64,000 nt of DNA from Brachybacterium ginsengisoli (GTDB taxonomy: Bacteria > Actinomycetota > Actinomycetes > Actinomycetales > Dermabacteraceae). Shown piece after piece: positions 8,446-17,122 of the stretch. The stretch lies in NCBI RefSeq assembly GCF_002407065.1, contig NZ_CP023564.1:186001-250000 (forward strand), given 5' to 3'. The notes beneath the pieces were generated by a model that worked only from the letters and a program-made list of their open reading frames with translations, made no database searches and was not told the origin of the DNA. Positions within the stretch are counted from its first letter, which is position 1. Every line of letters starts with the position of its first letter. The translations under genes and the position numbers were made by a program.

Positions 8446-11400
8446 ATGCCTCCCCACCCCACCGCGCGCCCGCGCGCCTGTCGCGCCGCTGTCACCCTCC
8501 TGGCGGGCGCGGCCCTCGCCCTCGGACCCGTGATGCTCCCGCTCTCCGGCTCTGGCGCGCTCGCCGGTCTCGGTGCGCCGGCCGCGCAGGCCGCCCCCGC
8601 CCCGGCCGCGCCGTCGGCCGCCTCTGCGGCATCGCCGCTGCTGATCACGGAGATCGCGCCCGACTCCGTCGGCGTCGACGAGTACGAGTTCTTCGAGGTC
8701 ACGAACACCTCGGCGGAGCCGGTCCTCGTGGGCGGGGCGGAGGGGCACGGGTTCGCCTACGCCTACGTCGACGGGGAGGACACCGCCAGGGACGTCCCCC
8801 TGCAGCTCGAGGAGCAGGTCGAGCTCGTCGCGGGGGCCTCCCTCGTGGTGTGGCTCAGCTACGAGGCGAGCGGCATCGACTCCTTCGCGCGCACGGTCGA
8901 GGACTTCCGCGCGTCCTGGTCGGCCGGCGAGGAGGCCCAGGTGGTCCGGGCGACCGGGCAGCCGGGCATGGCCAACGGCGGGAACCGCGGCGTGCGCGTG
9001 CTGGACCCCTCGGGCGCCGAGATCGCCCGGAGCTTCTACCCGGCCGGCTCCGTCGCCGCCGGTCAGAGCGCCCACTTCCAGCCGGCGGCGGGCGAGGGCG
9101 AGCTCTCGGCCGCGCTGTTCGCCGGCCCGTCTGCCGCGACGGCGGGTGCGGTCGATCCCGCGCAGCTCGTCGCCGCGGCCGGGAAGGAGGAGCCTGAGGA
9201 GCCCGCCGTGCCGACGGAGCCCGTTGAACCCACGGAACCTGCGGAGCCGACGGAGCCGACGGAGCCCACGGAACCTGCGGAACCGACGGAGCCCACGGAC
9301 CCTGCGGAACCGGCGGAGCCGGAGGAGCCCGCCGATCCCGGCGCCCCGGCCGCACCGCCCGCCGACTCCCTGGTCGGCCTCCTCCGGATCACCGAGGTCG
9401 TGCCGGACTCCGCCAACGTCGGCGGCTCCGACGGCTACGAGTTTATCGAGGTGTACAACGCGACCGACGCACCGATCTCGCTCGCGGACCACGAGCTGCG
9501 CTACCTCTACACCTCCGACGGCGAGACCATCTCGAGCACCGCCGACTGGCCGCTCGATCCGGCCGACGCCGTGGTCGCGCCGGGCGGCGCCCTCGTGATC
9601 TGGGTGAAGAACGGCGCCAACGACGCGCTGACCGTCGCGGACTTCGCCGCCCACTACGGCGTGGATGCCGCCGCCCTGACCGTTGCGGAGTCCCACGTGG
9701 CCGGCATGGCCAACGGCAGCGGGCGCGGCCTCGAGCTGGTCACCCGCACCGGGGACAGCGTGCACCGGGTGTTCTACAACCTCGACGGCGCGGACGACAC
9801 GGTCGCCGACCAGGGCATCCAGTACCGCACCGGCGCGTCGGCCGACGGCGGCGAGCCCGACTTCTCCCGTGGCGCCCTCACCGGCCTCGCGACCGCCACG
9901 CCCGGCTCCGTCGACCCCTCCCAGGTGCCCGCCGAGCTGGTGACCGTTCCCGCCGACCAGCAGGCGCCCGCCGTCACGGACCTCACCGCGGCGGAGCTCG
10001 ACCCGTCGGCCGATGCCGTCATCAGCCACGAGGTGACCGATGACGTGCAGGCCCGCTCCGTCACCCTCCACCTGCGCTCGAGCGCCGCGGAGGACTTCGC
10101 CGCGATCCCGCTGCGCCGCACGGAGGGCGACCGCTTCGACCATCGGATCGCCGCGCCCGACCTCACCGGCAAGCGCTGGTTCGAGTACTACGTGGTCGCC
10201 TCCGACGGAACCCACGAGACCCGCACCGAGACCACGCGGGTGGGCCTGACCGGCGTGGACGACTCCCGGCTGCGGATGAACCTCACCGAGGGGCAGTTCG
10301 TCTCCGGCACCACCGCCATCTCGGTCGCCGGGGACGAGCATCCGCCCACGGCGACCCTCGCGATCGACGGGGAGGCGCGCACCGACACGACTCCGGCGCT
10401 CGAGGCCGCGCCCGTGTTCGCGATGGAGGCCAGCCAGACCGACGTCTACTTCCGGAACGGCATCCTGGTGGGCGACGAGGTCATCGAGATCTTCGACGAG
10501 GGCTTCTACGGGAACTGGGTGACCGTCGACGCGGCGGTGCCGCTGCAGCACGTGATCCAGGGCGACCAGCTCACCGTGACCGTCGCCGCGGGCACCAAGG
10601 CCTACCCCGGCATCGACGAGAACGAGAACAACGACGACTTCACCATCCGCAACCTGCGGCTGGTGCTGCCCGACGGCCGCACCCTGCGCCCCACCGGCTA
10701 CGAGGACGCCGCCGAGATCATCCCGATGGGCGACTCCGCCGGCAAGCACGACCTGCTGGATGCGGTCTTCACCCTGCCCGAGGACGCCTTCACCGCACGC
10801 GCCGTCGCCTGGGACACTACCGCCGTCGCCGACGGGGAGCACCACCTCACCGCCACCGACGACTCCGGCAGCACCCTCGATCGCACCGTGGTGGTCGACA
10901 ACACCGCCCCGGAGATCACCCTCCCGCTCGAGGACGGCACCACCTACCAGGGCGAGTTCGTCCTCGACGCGGACGCCACGGACGCCGGCAGCGGCGTCGC
11001 CTCGGTGACCGCCACCCTGGACGGCAGGGTCACGGAGCTCCCGCGCACCCTCTCCTCGCTGACCCTCGAGCCCGGCGAGCACACCGTCGAGGTGATCGCC
11101 GAGGACGAGCTGGGCAACCGGCGCACCGAGACGCTGACCTTCACCACACCGGAGGAGAACCCGACGGTCGAGGCGCTCACGGCGGACGGCACCACCGTCC
11201 CCGTCTGCCGTGACCAGACGGTCGAGGTGAAGGTCACCGACCCCTCCGGCGACCTGATGGACGTGTCCTTCCGCGCCGGGACCAGCGCGTCCCTCAGCGA
11301 GGGGACCGTGCAGGGCATCGCCGGCGAGGTGCGCGACGCGGACGCTGCCGAGCGCACCGGCCAGGTGCTCTCCGCCGGGGCCACCACCGGCTCGGAGGAT

Positions 11401-12975
11401 GCGCTGCCCTTCCACGAGTTCGCCGTGGACGTCCCGGAGTCGGCCGACGAGGGCTCCGAGGTGCGCCTGGTCTGGACCGGCGCCGCCGATCCGGGAGCCC
11501 GTGTGCGGCTGCTGCTCGAGGACGCATCCACCGGCGAACTGGTGGAGGTCGCCCACGCCTTCGCCGCCGAGGACGGCACCGTCGGCTTCGACGAGGTCGT
11601 CCCGACCGCGGGGCACGTGGTGGACGGCCAGGTCCGCGCCGTGGTGCAGCACTCCGTCGGCTGGGCCGGGGCGGATCTCTCCTCGCGCAGCAGCGCCGTG
11701 GATCCGCACCACCCCGAGGCGACCGCACGCTCGGAGTTCGACTTCACCCTCGCCTGGGAGTCGGACACCCAGTACTACAACGAGTCGTTCTACGAGCACC
11801 AGCTGAAGATCCACGAGTTCCTGCTCTCAGAGCGCGAGGACCTCAACCTCCAGTACATGTTCCACACCGGCGACATCGTGGACGACTACGACGACCCGGC
11901 GCAGTGGGCGAACGCCGACCCCGCCTACGCCCTGCTCGACGAGGCCGGGCTGCCGTACAACGTCCTCGCCGGGAACCATGACGTGGGCAGCATGAGCAAC
12001 GACTACACCCAGTACAAGGCCTTCTTCGGCCAGCAGCGCTACCAGGACAACCCCTGGTACGGCGGCTTCTACGAGGACAACCGCGGCAGCTACACGCTGT
12101 TCAGCAGCGGCGGTGTCGACTTCCTGGTGGTCTCCCAGGGCTGGGGCCCCGGGGACGAGGAGATCGCGTGGATGAACGAGATCCTCGCGCAGTACCCGGA
12201 GCGCACCGCGATCCTCAACCTGCACGAGTACATGCTCACCACCGGCGGTCTCGGCCCCGTCCCGCAGCGGATCCAGGACGAGGTCGTGGCCACCAACCCG
12301 AACGTCTCGATGGTGATGAGCGGTCACTACCACGACGCCGACACGAGGGTGGACTCCTTCGACGACGACGGCGACGGCACCCCGGACCGCGAGGTCACCC
12401 AGATGCTGTTCGACTACCAGGGCCTGCCGGAGGGCGGGCAGGGCTTCCTGCGCCTGCTCCACTTCGACGCCGAGGGCGGACGCATGCTGGTGCGCACCTA
12501 CTCGCCCTCGCTCGAGCAGTACTCGAGCGATGATCCGACCCTCACCCCCGAGGACCAGGACTTCGAGGTCTCGTACGCGCAGCTCGGCATCACCCCGCAG
12601 GAGAAGGAGCTGAGCACCACCGAGTTCACGGCCGACGTGCTGGGCGAGCAGCAGTTCGCCCACGTCGAGGGCGCCGCCTCCGGCAGCACCGTCTCCGTGG
12701 ACGTCTCCGGGCTCGGCTTCGGCACCCACTCCTGGTACGCGCTGGTCACCGACCCGCACGGCGGGGTGGCCCGCACCGCGGTGCGGGGGCTGACGCTCAC
12801 GCCGGGCGGGCCCGAGTGCGCGCAGAACGGCGGCGGGAAGCCGGGGAAGCCGGGGACACCGGGGAAGCCGGACCATGCCGGCGGCCCGGGGATGCCGGCC
12901 CAGCCCGGCAAGCCCGGCAAGCCCGGCGAGCCCGGCAGGCCCGGAACGGCGGCATCGGGCTCGGCACCCGTCTGA
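8446..12975 (+). CDS. Giant secreted protein: two lamin-tail domains plus metallophosphoesterase
   Basis: 1509 aa. Residues 1-48 are a Sec signal peptide (Arg-rich n-region, hydrophobic core, AQAA cleavage region). Two lamin-tail (LTD) domains follow: about 62-225 (LLITEIAPDSVGVDEYEFFE) and about 308-480 (LRITEVVPDSANVGGSDGYE), joined by a Pro/Glu/Thr repeat (about 246-300). Then come beta-rich Ig-like modules (about 500-920). The calcineurin-like phosphoesterase is at about 1095-1330 with WESDTQ, HTGDIVDDYDD, LAGNHDVG, LNLHEY and MSGHYHDAD. The C-terminus is a GKPG-rich collagen-like tail without LPXTG or membrane anchor. LTD plus phosphoesterase proteins are usually surface or extracellular, for example scavenging phosphate from nucleotides or phosphoesters. 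The substrate is unknown. Confidence 0.92.
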   Translation: MPPHPTARPRACRAAVTLLAGAALALGPVMLPLSGSGALAGLGAPAAQAAPAPAAPSAASAASPLLITEIAPDSVGVDEYEFFEVTNTSAEPVLVGGAEGHGFAYAYVDGEDTARDVPLQLEEQVELVAGASLVVWLSYEASGIDSFARTVEDFRASWSAGEEAQVVRATGQPGMANGGNRGVRVLDPSGAEIARSFYPAGSVAAGQSAHFQPAAGEGELSAALFAGPSAATAGAVDPAQLVAAAGKEEPEEPAVPTEPVEPTEPAEPTEPTEPTEPAEPTEPTDPAEPAEPEEPADPGAPAAPPADSLVGLLRITEVVPDSANVGGSDGYEFIEVYNATDAPISLADHELRYLYTSDGETISSTADWPLDPADAVVAPGGALVIWVKNGANDALTVADFAAHYGVDAAALTVAESHVAGMANGSGRGLELVTRTGDSVHRVFYNLDGADDTVADQGIQYRTGASADGGEPDFSRGALTGLATATPGSVDPSQVPAELVTVPADQQAPAVTDLTAAELDPSADAVISHEVTDDVQARSVTLHLRSSAAEDFAAIPLRRTEGDRFDHRIAAPDLTGKRWFEYYVVASDGTHETRTETTRVGLTGVDDSRLRMNLTEGQFVSGTTAISVAGDEHPPTATLAIDGEARTDTTPALEAAPVFAMEASQTDVYFRNGILVGDEVIEIFDEGFYGNWVTVDAAVPLQHVIQGDQLTVTVAAGTKAYPGIDENENNDDFTIRNLRLVLPDGRTLRPTGYEDAAEIIPMGDSAGKHDLLDAVFTLPEDAFTARAVAWDTTAVADGEHHLTATDDSGSTLDRTVVVDNTAPEITLPLEDGTTYQGEFVLDADATDAGSGVASVTATLDGRVTELPRTLSSLTLEPGEHTVEVIAEDELGNRRTETLTFTTPEENPTVEALTADGTTVPVCRDQTVEVKVTDPSGDLMDVSFRAGTSASLSEGTVQGIAGEVRDADAAERTGQVLSAGATTGSEDALPFHEFAVDVPESADEGSEVRLVWTGAADPGARVRLLLEDASTGELVEVAHAFAAEDGTVGFDEVVPTAGHVVDGQVRAVVQHSVGWAGADLSSRSSAVDPHHPEATARSEFDFTLAWESDTQYYNESFYEHQLKIHEFLLSEREDLNLQYMFHTGDIVDDYDDPAQWANADPAYALLDEAGLPYNVLAGNHDVGSMSNDYTQYKAFFGQQRYQDNPWYGGFYEDNRGSYTLFSSGGVDFLVVSQGWGPGDEEIAWMNEILAQYPERTAILNLHEYMLTTGGLGPVPQRIQDEVVATNPNVSMVMSGHYHDADTRVDSFDDDGDGTPDREVTQMLFDYQGLPEGGQGFLRLLHFDAEGGRMLVRTYSPSLEQYSSDDPTLTPEDQDFEVSYAQLGITPQEKELSTTEFTADVLGEQQFAHVEGAASGSTVSVDVSGLGFGTHSWYALVTDPHGGVARTAVRGLTLTPGGPECAQNGGGKPGKPGTPGKPDHAGGPGMPAQPGKPGKPGEPGRPGTAASGSAPV

Positions 12976-12990
12976 GGGGCCGACGGGCCA

Positions 12991-13025
12991 GGGCGGAGCA
13001 GGTCGTGGGCTGACCTGCTCCGCCC
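12991..13025 (+). terminator. Perfect 14-bp hairpin after the phosphoesterase gene
   Basis: GGGCGGAGCAGGTC and GACCTGCTCCGCCC are perfectly complementary around a 7-base loop, 15 bases after the stop codon. No T-tract follows, but stem strength and position fit a transcription terminator. Confidence 0.75.
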
Positions 13026-13094
13026 GGGTCGGGCTTGCGCTCCGGCGGAAGCCTGCTAAGGTTCCTCCCCGAACCTCAGAGTTCATCGACCACC

Positions 13095-13131
13095 GGATTG
13101 TCATCCCCTGCCTCGGCGGGGGAGCAAGACC
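13095..13131 (+). promoter_or_regulatory. RAT (ribonucleic antiterminator) site for a LicT/BglG protein
   Basis: GGATTGTCATCC at 13095-13106 and GGGAGCAAGACC ending at 13131 reproduce the two conserved halves of the RAT consensus (GGATTGTTACTG...CAGGCAAAACC), with the central stem enriched in G/C. Its last bases overlap the first bases of the terminator stem at 13127, the arrangement required for mutually exclusive folding. A cognate antiterminator gene lies downstream at 15489. Confidence 0.8.
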
Positions 13132-13183
13132 TGGGACCCGTTCCGTGCGCCCTCGCGCACTCGGCGGGACCCGGGTCTTTTTT
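13127..13183 (+). terminator. Leader terminator controlled by antitermination
   Basis: AGACCTGGGACCC (13127-13139) pairs with GGGACCCGGGTCT (13166-13178), with one wobble and one mismatch, around a loop that holds its own short stem, and is followed by TTTTTT (13178-13183). It is a textbook intrinsic terminator located 62 bases before the PTS start codon, where it must be overcome for expression. Confidence 0.85.
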
Positions 13184-13244
13184 GTTGCCCGGAACCCGCC
13201 AGCGGCGGGTCCGGCCCGCTTCAGGAAGGATGCGAGGACGCATC

Positions 13245-15386
13245 ATGAGCAGCTCAGCCCCAGGGAGCACGTCGACCGCCGAGGAGATCCTCCGCGGCGT
13301 CGGCGGTCCCGAGAACATCGAGAGCCTCACCCACTGCGCCACCCGGCTGCGGTTCCAGCTCCACGACGGAGGGAAGGTGGACCGGGAGGGTCTGGACGCC
13401 CTGCCCGAGGTCATGGGCACGGTGCCGCAGTCCGGTGACCGCTTCCAGGTGGTCATCGGCGGCGCCGTCGCCGGGGTCCACTCCCAGATCATGAACCTGC
13501 CCTCGATGGCCGCCGGCGGCGCTCCCCGTCCGCAGTCGGACGCCGAGGTCAAGGCCGCGATCCGGTCCCGCGCCCGCGGGAAGTGGTCCTGGCTGGACAG
13601 CTTCTTCGAGTACCTCTCGGACTCCTTCCGCCCGCTGATGGGCGTGCTGCTGGGCGCCTCGCTGATCATCGCGATCGCCTCGGTGCTCGACGCCCTCGGC
13701 GTCATCGACTTCCGCGCCGAGGACAAGTCCGCGACCTGGGTCTTCGTCGACGCGATGTGGCGCTCGGTGCTGTACTTCCTGCCGATCATGGTGGCCTTCA
13801 ACGCCGCGAAGAAGCTCCAGATCGACGGCTGGGTCGGCGCGGCCGTGATGGCGGCGGTGATGACCCCGGACTACATGGGCATGATCGGCGGGGGCACCCC
13901 CGGCGTCACCTGCTCCACCAACGAGCTGCTCGGCACCGAGCAGTGCATCGCGACGGTGTTCGGCCTGCCGATGCAGCTGAACGACTACGGCGGCCAGGTC
14001 TTCGTGCCGCTGCTGATGGTCGCCCTGCTGGCGCTGGTCTACAAGGGCCTGCAGCGCATCTTCCCCGCGAACGTGCAGCTGGTGTTCGTCCCCTTCCTCT
14101 CCATGCTGGTGATGATCCCGGTGACCGCCTTCCTCATCGGCCCGCTCGGGATCTGGGCCGGGAACGGCCTGGGCTCGGGCCTCGCCTGGCTGAACGGGAA
14201 CGCGCCGATCGTCTTCGCGATCCTCATCCCGCTGCTGTACCCGTTCCTGGTGCCGCTGGGCCTGCACTGGCCGCTGAACGCGCTCATGCTGCAGAACATC
14301 AACGCGCTCGGCTACGACTTCATCCAGGGCCCCATGGGCGCCTGGAACTTCGCCTGCTTCGGCGCGACCGCCGGCGTGCTGCTGCTCTCGATCCGCCACC
14401 GCGAGGCCGAGATGCGCCAGACCGCCACGGGTGCGCTCGCCGCCGGCCTCTTCGGCGGCATCTCCGAGCCGTCCCTCTACGGAATCCACCTGCGCTTCAA
14501 GCGCATCTACCCGCGGATGCTCGTGGGCTGCCTCGTGGGCGGCCTGATCGTGGGCCTGCTGGGCGGGGTGAACACCTCCGTGTTCGCCTTCACCTCGCTG
14601 CTGACCATCCCGGTCTTCGATCCGATGCTCACCTATGTCATCGCGATCACGGCGGCCTTCGTGGTCTCCATGGTGCTGGTCTACGTCTCCGACTACCGCA
14701 CCGCCGAGCAGCGCGCCGAGGCCAACGCCTCCCGTGACGCCGCCGAGGCGGCGGCCGCCCCGGTCGTCGCAGCGCAGCCTGCCGCAGCGCAGACCGCCGA
14801 GCAGCCTGCCGCCGAGCGCGAGCTCGCGACCGTCGGCGCCTCCTCCGCCGGTGCGTCGGCCGGTGCCGCGACCGGATCGGCTGCTGCCTCCGGTGCGAGC
14901 GCCATGCCCGCCGCCGGGGGCGCCGCCTCCGACTCGGTGGTCATCGCCGCGCCGGTCGCGGGCCGCGTGGTCCCGCTGGGCGAGGTCCCGGACCCCGTGT
15001 TCGCCTCGCGCGCTCTCGGCGAGGGCGTGGGCATCATCCCGGCCGACGGGCGGATCCTCGCCCCGGCCGACGGACTGCTCGCCACCGTCGCGGGCACCGG
15101 GCACGCCTTCGGCCTGCTGGCCGACGGCGGCGCGGAGGTGCTGGTCCACGTCGGCATCGACACCGTGAAGATGGACGGCAGGGGCTTCGACGTCCGCGTC
15201 GAGCAGGGCCAGAAGGTCGCGGCCGGGGATCTCCTGGCCGTCGTGGACCTCGAGGCGATCCGCGAGGCCGGGTACGACCCGATCACCCTGCTGACGATCC
15301 CCAACACCACCACCTTCGCCGCGGTCGAGGCGGTGGGTGCGACCGACGTCGTCGCCGGGGAGACGGTGGTCACCGCTCGACGCTGA
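13245..15386 (+). CDS. PTS beta-glucoside-type transporter, fused EIIBCA
   Basis: 713 aa from the ATG at 13245, which has GAGGA seven bases upstream; an in-frame ATG at 13230 has a poorer site. Domains: EIIB (1-90) with phospho-Cys31 in THCATRLRF; EIIC (about 110-480) with about ten membrane helices and the GGISEPSLYG loop; an Ala-rich linker (about 500-560); EIIA (about 570-713) with the active His635 in VLVHVGIDTVKMDG. It imports and phosphorylates a sugar of the beta-glucoside/sucrose/trehalose class, at the membrane; the exact sugar cannot be told. Expression is set by the RAT/terminator leader and the downstream antiterminator. Confidence 0.93.
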   Translation: MSSSAPGSTSTAEEILRGVGGPENIESLTHCATRLRFQLHDGGKVDREGLDALPEVMGTVPQSGDRFQVVIGGAVAGVHSQIMNLPSMAAGGAPRPQSDAEVKAAIRSRARGKWSWLDSFFEYLSDSFRPLMGVLLGASLIIAIASVLDALGVIDFRAEDKSATWVFVDAMWRSVLYFLPIMVAFNAAKKLQIDGWVGAAVMAAVMTPDYMGMIGGGTPGVTCSTNELLGTEQCIATVFGLPMQLNDYGGQVFVPLLMVALLALVYKGLQRIFPANVQLVFVPFLSMLVMIPVTAFLIGPLGIWAGNGLGSGLAWLNGNAPIVFAILIPLLYPFLVPLGLHWPLNALMLQNINALGYDFIQGPMGAWNFACFGATAGVLLLSIRHREAEMRQTATGALAAGLFGGISEPSLYGIHLRFKRIYPRMLVGCLVGGLIVGLLGGVNTSVFAFTSLLTIPVFDPMLTYVIAITAAFVVSMVLVYVSDYRTAEQRAEANASRDAAEAAAAPVVAAQPAAAQTAEQPAAERELATVGASSAGASAGAATGSAAASGASAMPAAGGAASDSVVIAAPVAGRVVPLGEVPDPVFASRALGEGVGIIPADGRILAPADGLLATVAGTGHAFGLLADGGAEVLVHVGIDTVKMDGRGFDVRVEQGQKVAAGDLLAVVDLEAIREAGYDPITLLTIPNTTTFAAVEAVGATDVVAGETVVTARR

Positions 15387-15396
15387 GCGGGAACCC

Positions 15397-15433
15397 GGTG
15401 CGCGTACCCTCCGATCCAGAGGGTGCGCGCACC
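15397..15433 (+). terminator. Intercistronic hairpin between PTS and antiterminator genes
   Basis: GGTGCGCGTACCCTC and GAGGGTGCGCGCACC pair over 15 bp with one G-T wobble around a 7-base loop. It begins 11 bases after the EIIBCA stop and lies before the antiterminator start. It may lower readthrough into the regulator gene or stabilise the upstream mRNA. Confidence 0.65.
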
Positions 15434-15488
15434 CGGCCGATGCCGGGGACTGCGCCGGGGCCGAGGAGACGGGAGAGGTGATGCGCCG

Positions 15489-16367
15489 ATGAAGGTGCTG
15501 AGGGTCCTGAACAACAACGTCGTGCTCTCGCGCGACGAGTCCGGTCAGGGCGTCATCCTCACCGGCCGCGGCATCGGCTTCCGCGCCGCGCCCGGCCAGG
15601 AGGTCGACCCGGAGAAGATCGTGCAGGTCTTCGTCCCGGCCGACGGTCGCGATCCCGACCACCTCGCCGAGGCCTTCGCGATGATCGATCAGGAGATCCT
15701 GCGGGCCGTGGTCATCGCCCTGCGCGGGACCGGGATCGAGGACCGCGAGTCGCGCCGGCCCACCCTCGCGATCGCCGTGGCCGACCACGTCTCCGGCGCC
15801 CTGGATCGGCTGCGCCAGGGGATCGAGATCGAGTACCCGCTGGAGACCGAGGTGCGGACCCTCTACGCCGAGGAGCACGAACGGGCCCGTCGGCTGCTGG
15901 TCGCGATCAACGAGCAGGTCGATCCCGCGCTGCCCGAGCACGAGGCGACCGCGCTCGCCCTGCACCTGGTCAACGCGGGCTTCGCGACGGGGGACCTCTC
16001 CTTCACGTACACGATGACCGGGGTCATCCAGCAGATGCTCGCGATCGTGGGGGAGCGGTTCGGCATCGAGGTGGACCGCCACTCGATGGCCGCCGCCCGC
16101 TTCATCACCCACGTGCGCTACATGTTCGTGCGGATCCAGCAGCACCGGCAGCTCGACGGCGAGCAGTCGCTGATCAGTCGCACCATCCGCGAGAGCTACC
16201 CCGAGGCCTCCCGCGTCGCCGAGCAGCTCGCGGTGATCGTGCGGCTGCGGATGGGGGACGACCTCTCCTACGACGAGATCGCCTACCTCGCCCTGCACGT
16301 GGCCCGCATGACCACGGAGGTCGAGGCCGCCGCGGCGAGGCGACCGGGCGGCGCCGCGGAGGGGTGA
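15489..16367 (+). CDS. BglG/LicT-family transcriptional antiterminator
   Basis: 292 aa from the ATG at 15489, where the RNA-binding domain begins (MKVLRVLNNNVVLSRDESG, CAT_RBD, residues 1-55). Two PTS regulation domains follow (about 65-170 and 172-285), with the usual conserved His residues, for example DHVSGAL and EEHERA in PRD1 and DRHSMAAARFITH and LALHVAR in PRD2. The dimer binds RAT RNA and prevents terminator formation; EIIB and HPr phosphorylate the PRDs to signal sugar availability. The target is almost certainly the leader at 13095-13183, which makes this an autoregulated sugar-uptake unit. Confidence 0.94.
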   Translation: MKVLRVLNNNVVLSRDESGQGVILTGRGIGFRAAPGQEVDPEKIVQVFVPADGRDPDHLAEAFAMIDQEILRAVVIALRGTGIEDRESRRPTLAIAVADHVSGALDRLRQGIEIEYPLETEVRTLYAEEHERARRLLVAINEQVDPALPEHEATALALHLVNAGFATGDLSFTYTMTGVIQQMLAIVGERFGIEVDRHSMAAARFITHVRYMFVRIQQHRQLDGEQSLISRTIRESYPEASRVAEQLAVIVRLRMGDDLSYDEIAYLALHVARMTTEVEAAAARRPGGAAEG

Positions 16368-16391
16368 CCCCTTCCCGGGGAGGAGCGTCTT

Positions 16392-16988
16392 GTGCAGGGG
16401 CTGAGCATCGCCTTGACTGAGCAGATGGACTCCGCCGCCGCCGCCGCCCCCGGACCGGTCCTCGTGACCGAGCGCCTCCACCTCCGGCCGTGGAGGGTCG
16501 AGGAGGCCGCGATCCACCGTCGGCTCTGGACCGAACGGGATCCCCGGGTGCCCGCCCACCGCCGGATCGACGCCGAGGGCCGCCCGAGCATCGGCGATCT
16601 CGAGGACTGGATCCGCCGCAGCACCCGGGAGATGGGACCGGGGCTCGGCCTGCTGGCGCTCGAGCGCATCACGGACGGCGCGGTCCTCGGGTACTGCGGG
16701 CTGGTCGACGGCGGCCCGGGCTCCGCGGCGCTGGAGGGCGAGCCCCCTGGCCCGGAGATCGCGTTCGAGCTGCTGCGCGGGGCCCAGGGGCACGGCTATG
16801 CGACCGAGGCCGGGCGGGCCGTGATCCGGTGGGCGCGAGAAGCGGGCCTCGAGCGGGTGCACGCCACCGTCTGGGCCTGGAACACGGCATCCCTCCGAGT
16901 CCTGGACCGGCTCGGGTTCGCGGCGAGGAGCCGTCGAGCGGCCCGCCCGACGGACGGAGAGCTGCTGGTGCTCACGACGGTCCTCTGA
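16392..16988 (+). CDS. GNAT acetyltransferase, RimJ/RimL type
   Basis: 198 aa from a GTG at 16392; an ATG at 16425 (MDSAAAA) is an alternative. The fold signatures are VTERLHLRPWRVEEAAIHRRLW, LLALERITDGAVLGYCGL, the acetyl-CoA loop RGAQGHGYATEAGRAVIRWA and VWAWNTASLRVLDRLGF. It transfers acetyl groups to a protein N-terminus or small amine; the substrate is unknown. The 24-bp gap after the antiterminator would allow cotranscription, but no functional link is evident. Confidence 0.88.
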   Translation: MQGLSIALTEQMDSAAAAAPGPVLVTERLHLRPWRVEEAAIHRRLWTERDPRVPAHRRIDAEGRPSIGDLEDWIRRSTREMGPGLGLLALERITDGAVLGYCGLVDGGPGSAALEGEPPGPEIAFELLRGAQGHGYATEAGRAVIRWAREAGLERVHATVWAWNTASLRVLDRLGFAARSRRAARPTDGELLVLTTVL

Positions 16989-17028
16989 CCGGGCGGCTCC
17001 GAGGGGTGCACGACTTCCCCCGAGGTAC

Positions 17029-17048
17029 CTGCAACCCGTAGTATCAGG
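17029..17048 (+). promoter_or_regulatory. 20-bp motif upstream of the thiolase gene, shared with fadB
   Basis: CTGCAACCCGTAGTATCAGG matches 18 of 20 bases with CTGAAACCCGCAGTATCAGG at 32161-32180 upstream of the multifunctional fatty-acid oxidation gene. The TAGTAT part could be a -10 hexamer, and CTG...CAG is a weak dyad. It may be a common promoter or operator for beta-oxidation genes. Confidence 0.6.
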
Positions 17049-17122
17049 AACGCCGGGTATCGTGCATCGCGCCGACCTCGGCCGGCAACCGCCCCAGACA
17101 TCGCCGTCGAAGGAGAACCCTC

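Noticed and set aside
9213-9330. Pro/Glu/Thr repeats in the phosphoesterase gene as a separate repeat element
   Set aside because: They are in frame and form the linker between the two lamin-tail domains, so they are a protein feature.
7846-11814. 1322-codon open frame on the minus strand
   Set aside because: It is antisense to the phosphoesterase gene and consists of Gly/Val/Arg-rich low-complexity sequence without domains; such shadows are common at this GC content.
13254-16862. 1202-codon open frame on the minus strand
   Set aside because: Antisense to the PTS, antiterminator and GNAT genes, which have clear motifs; the translated product is His/Arg/Asp-rich and unrelated to any fold.
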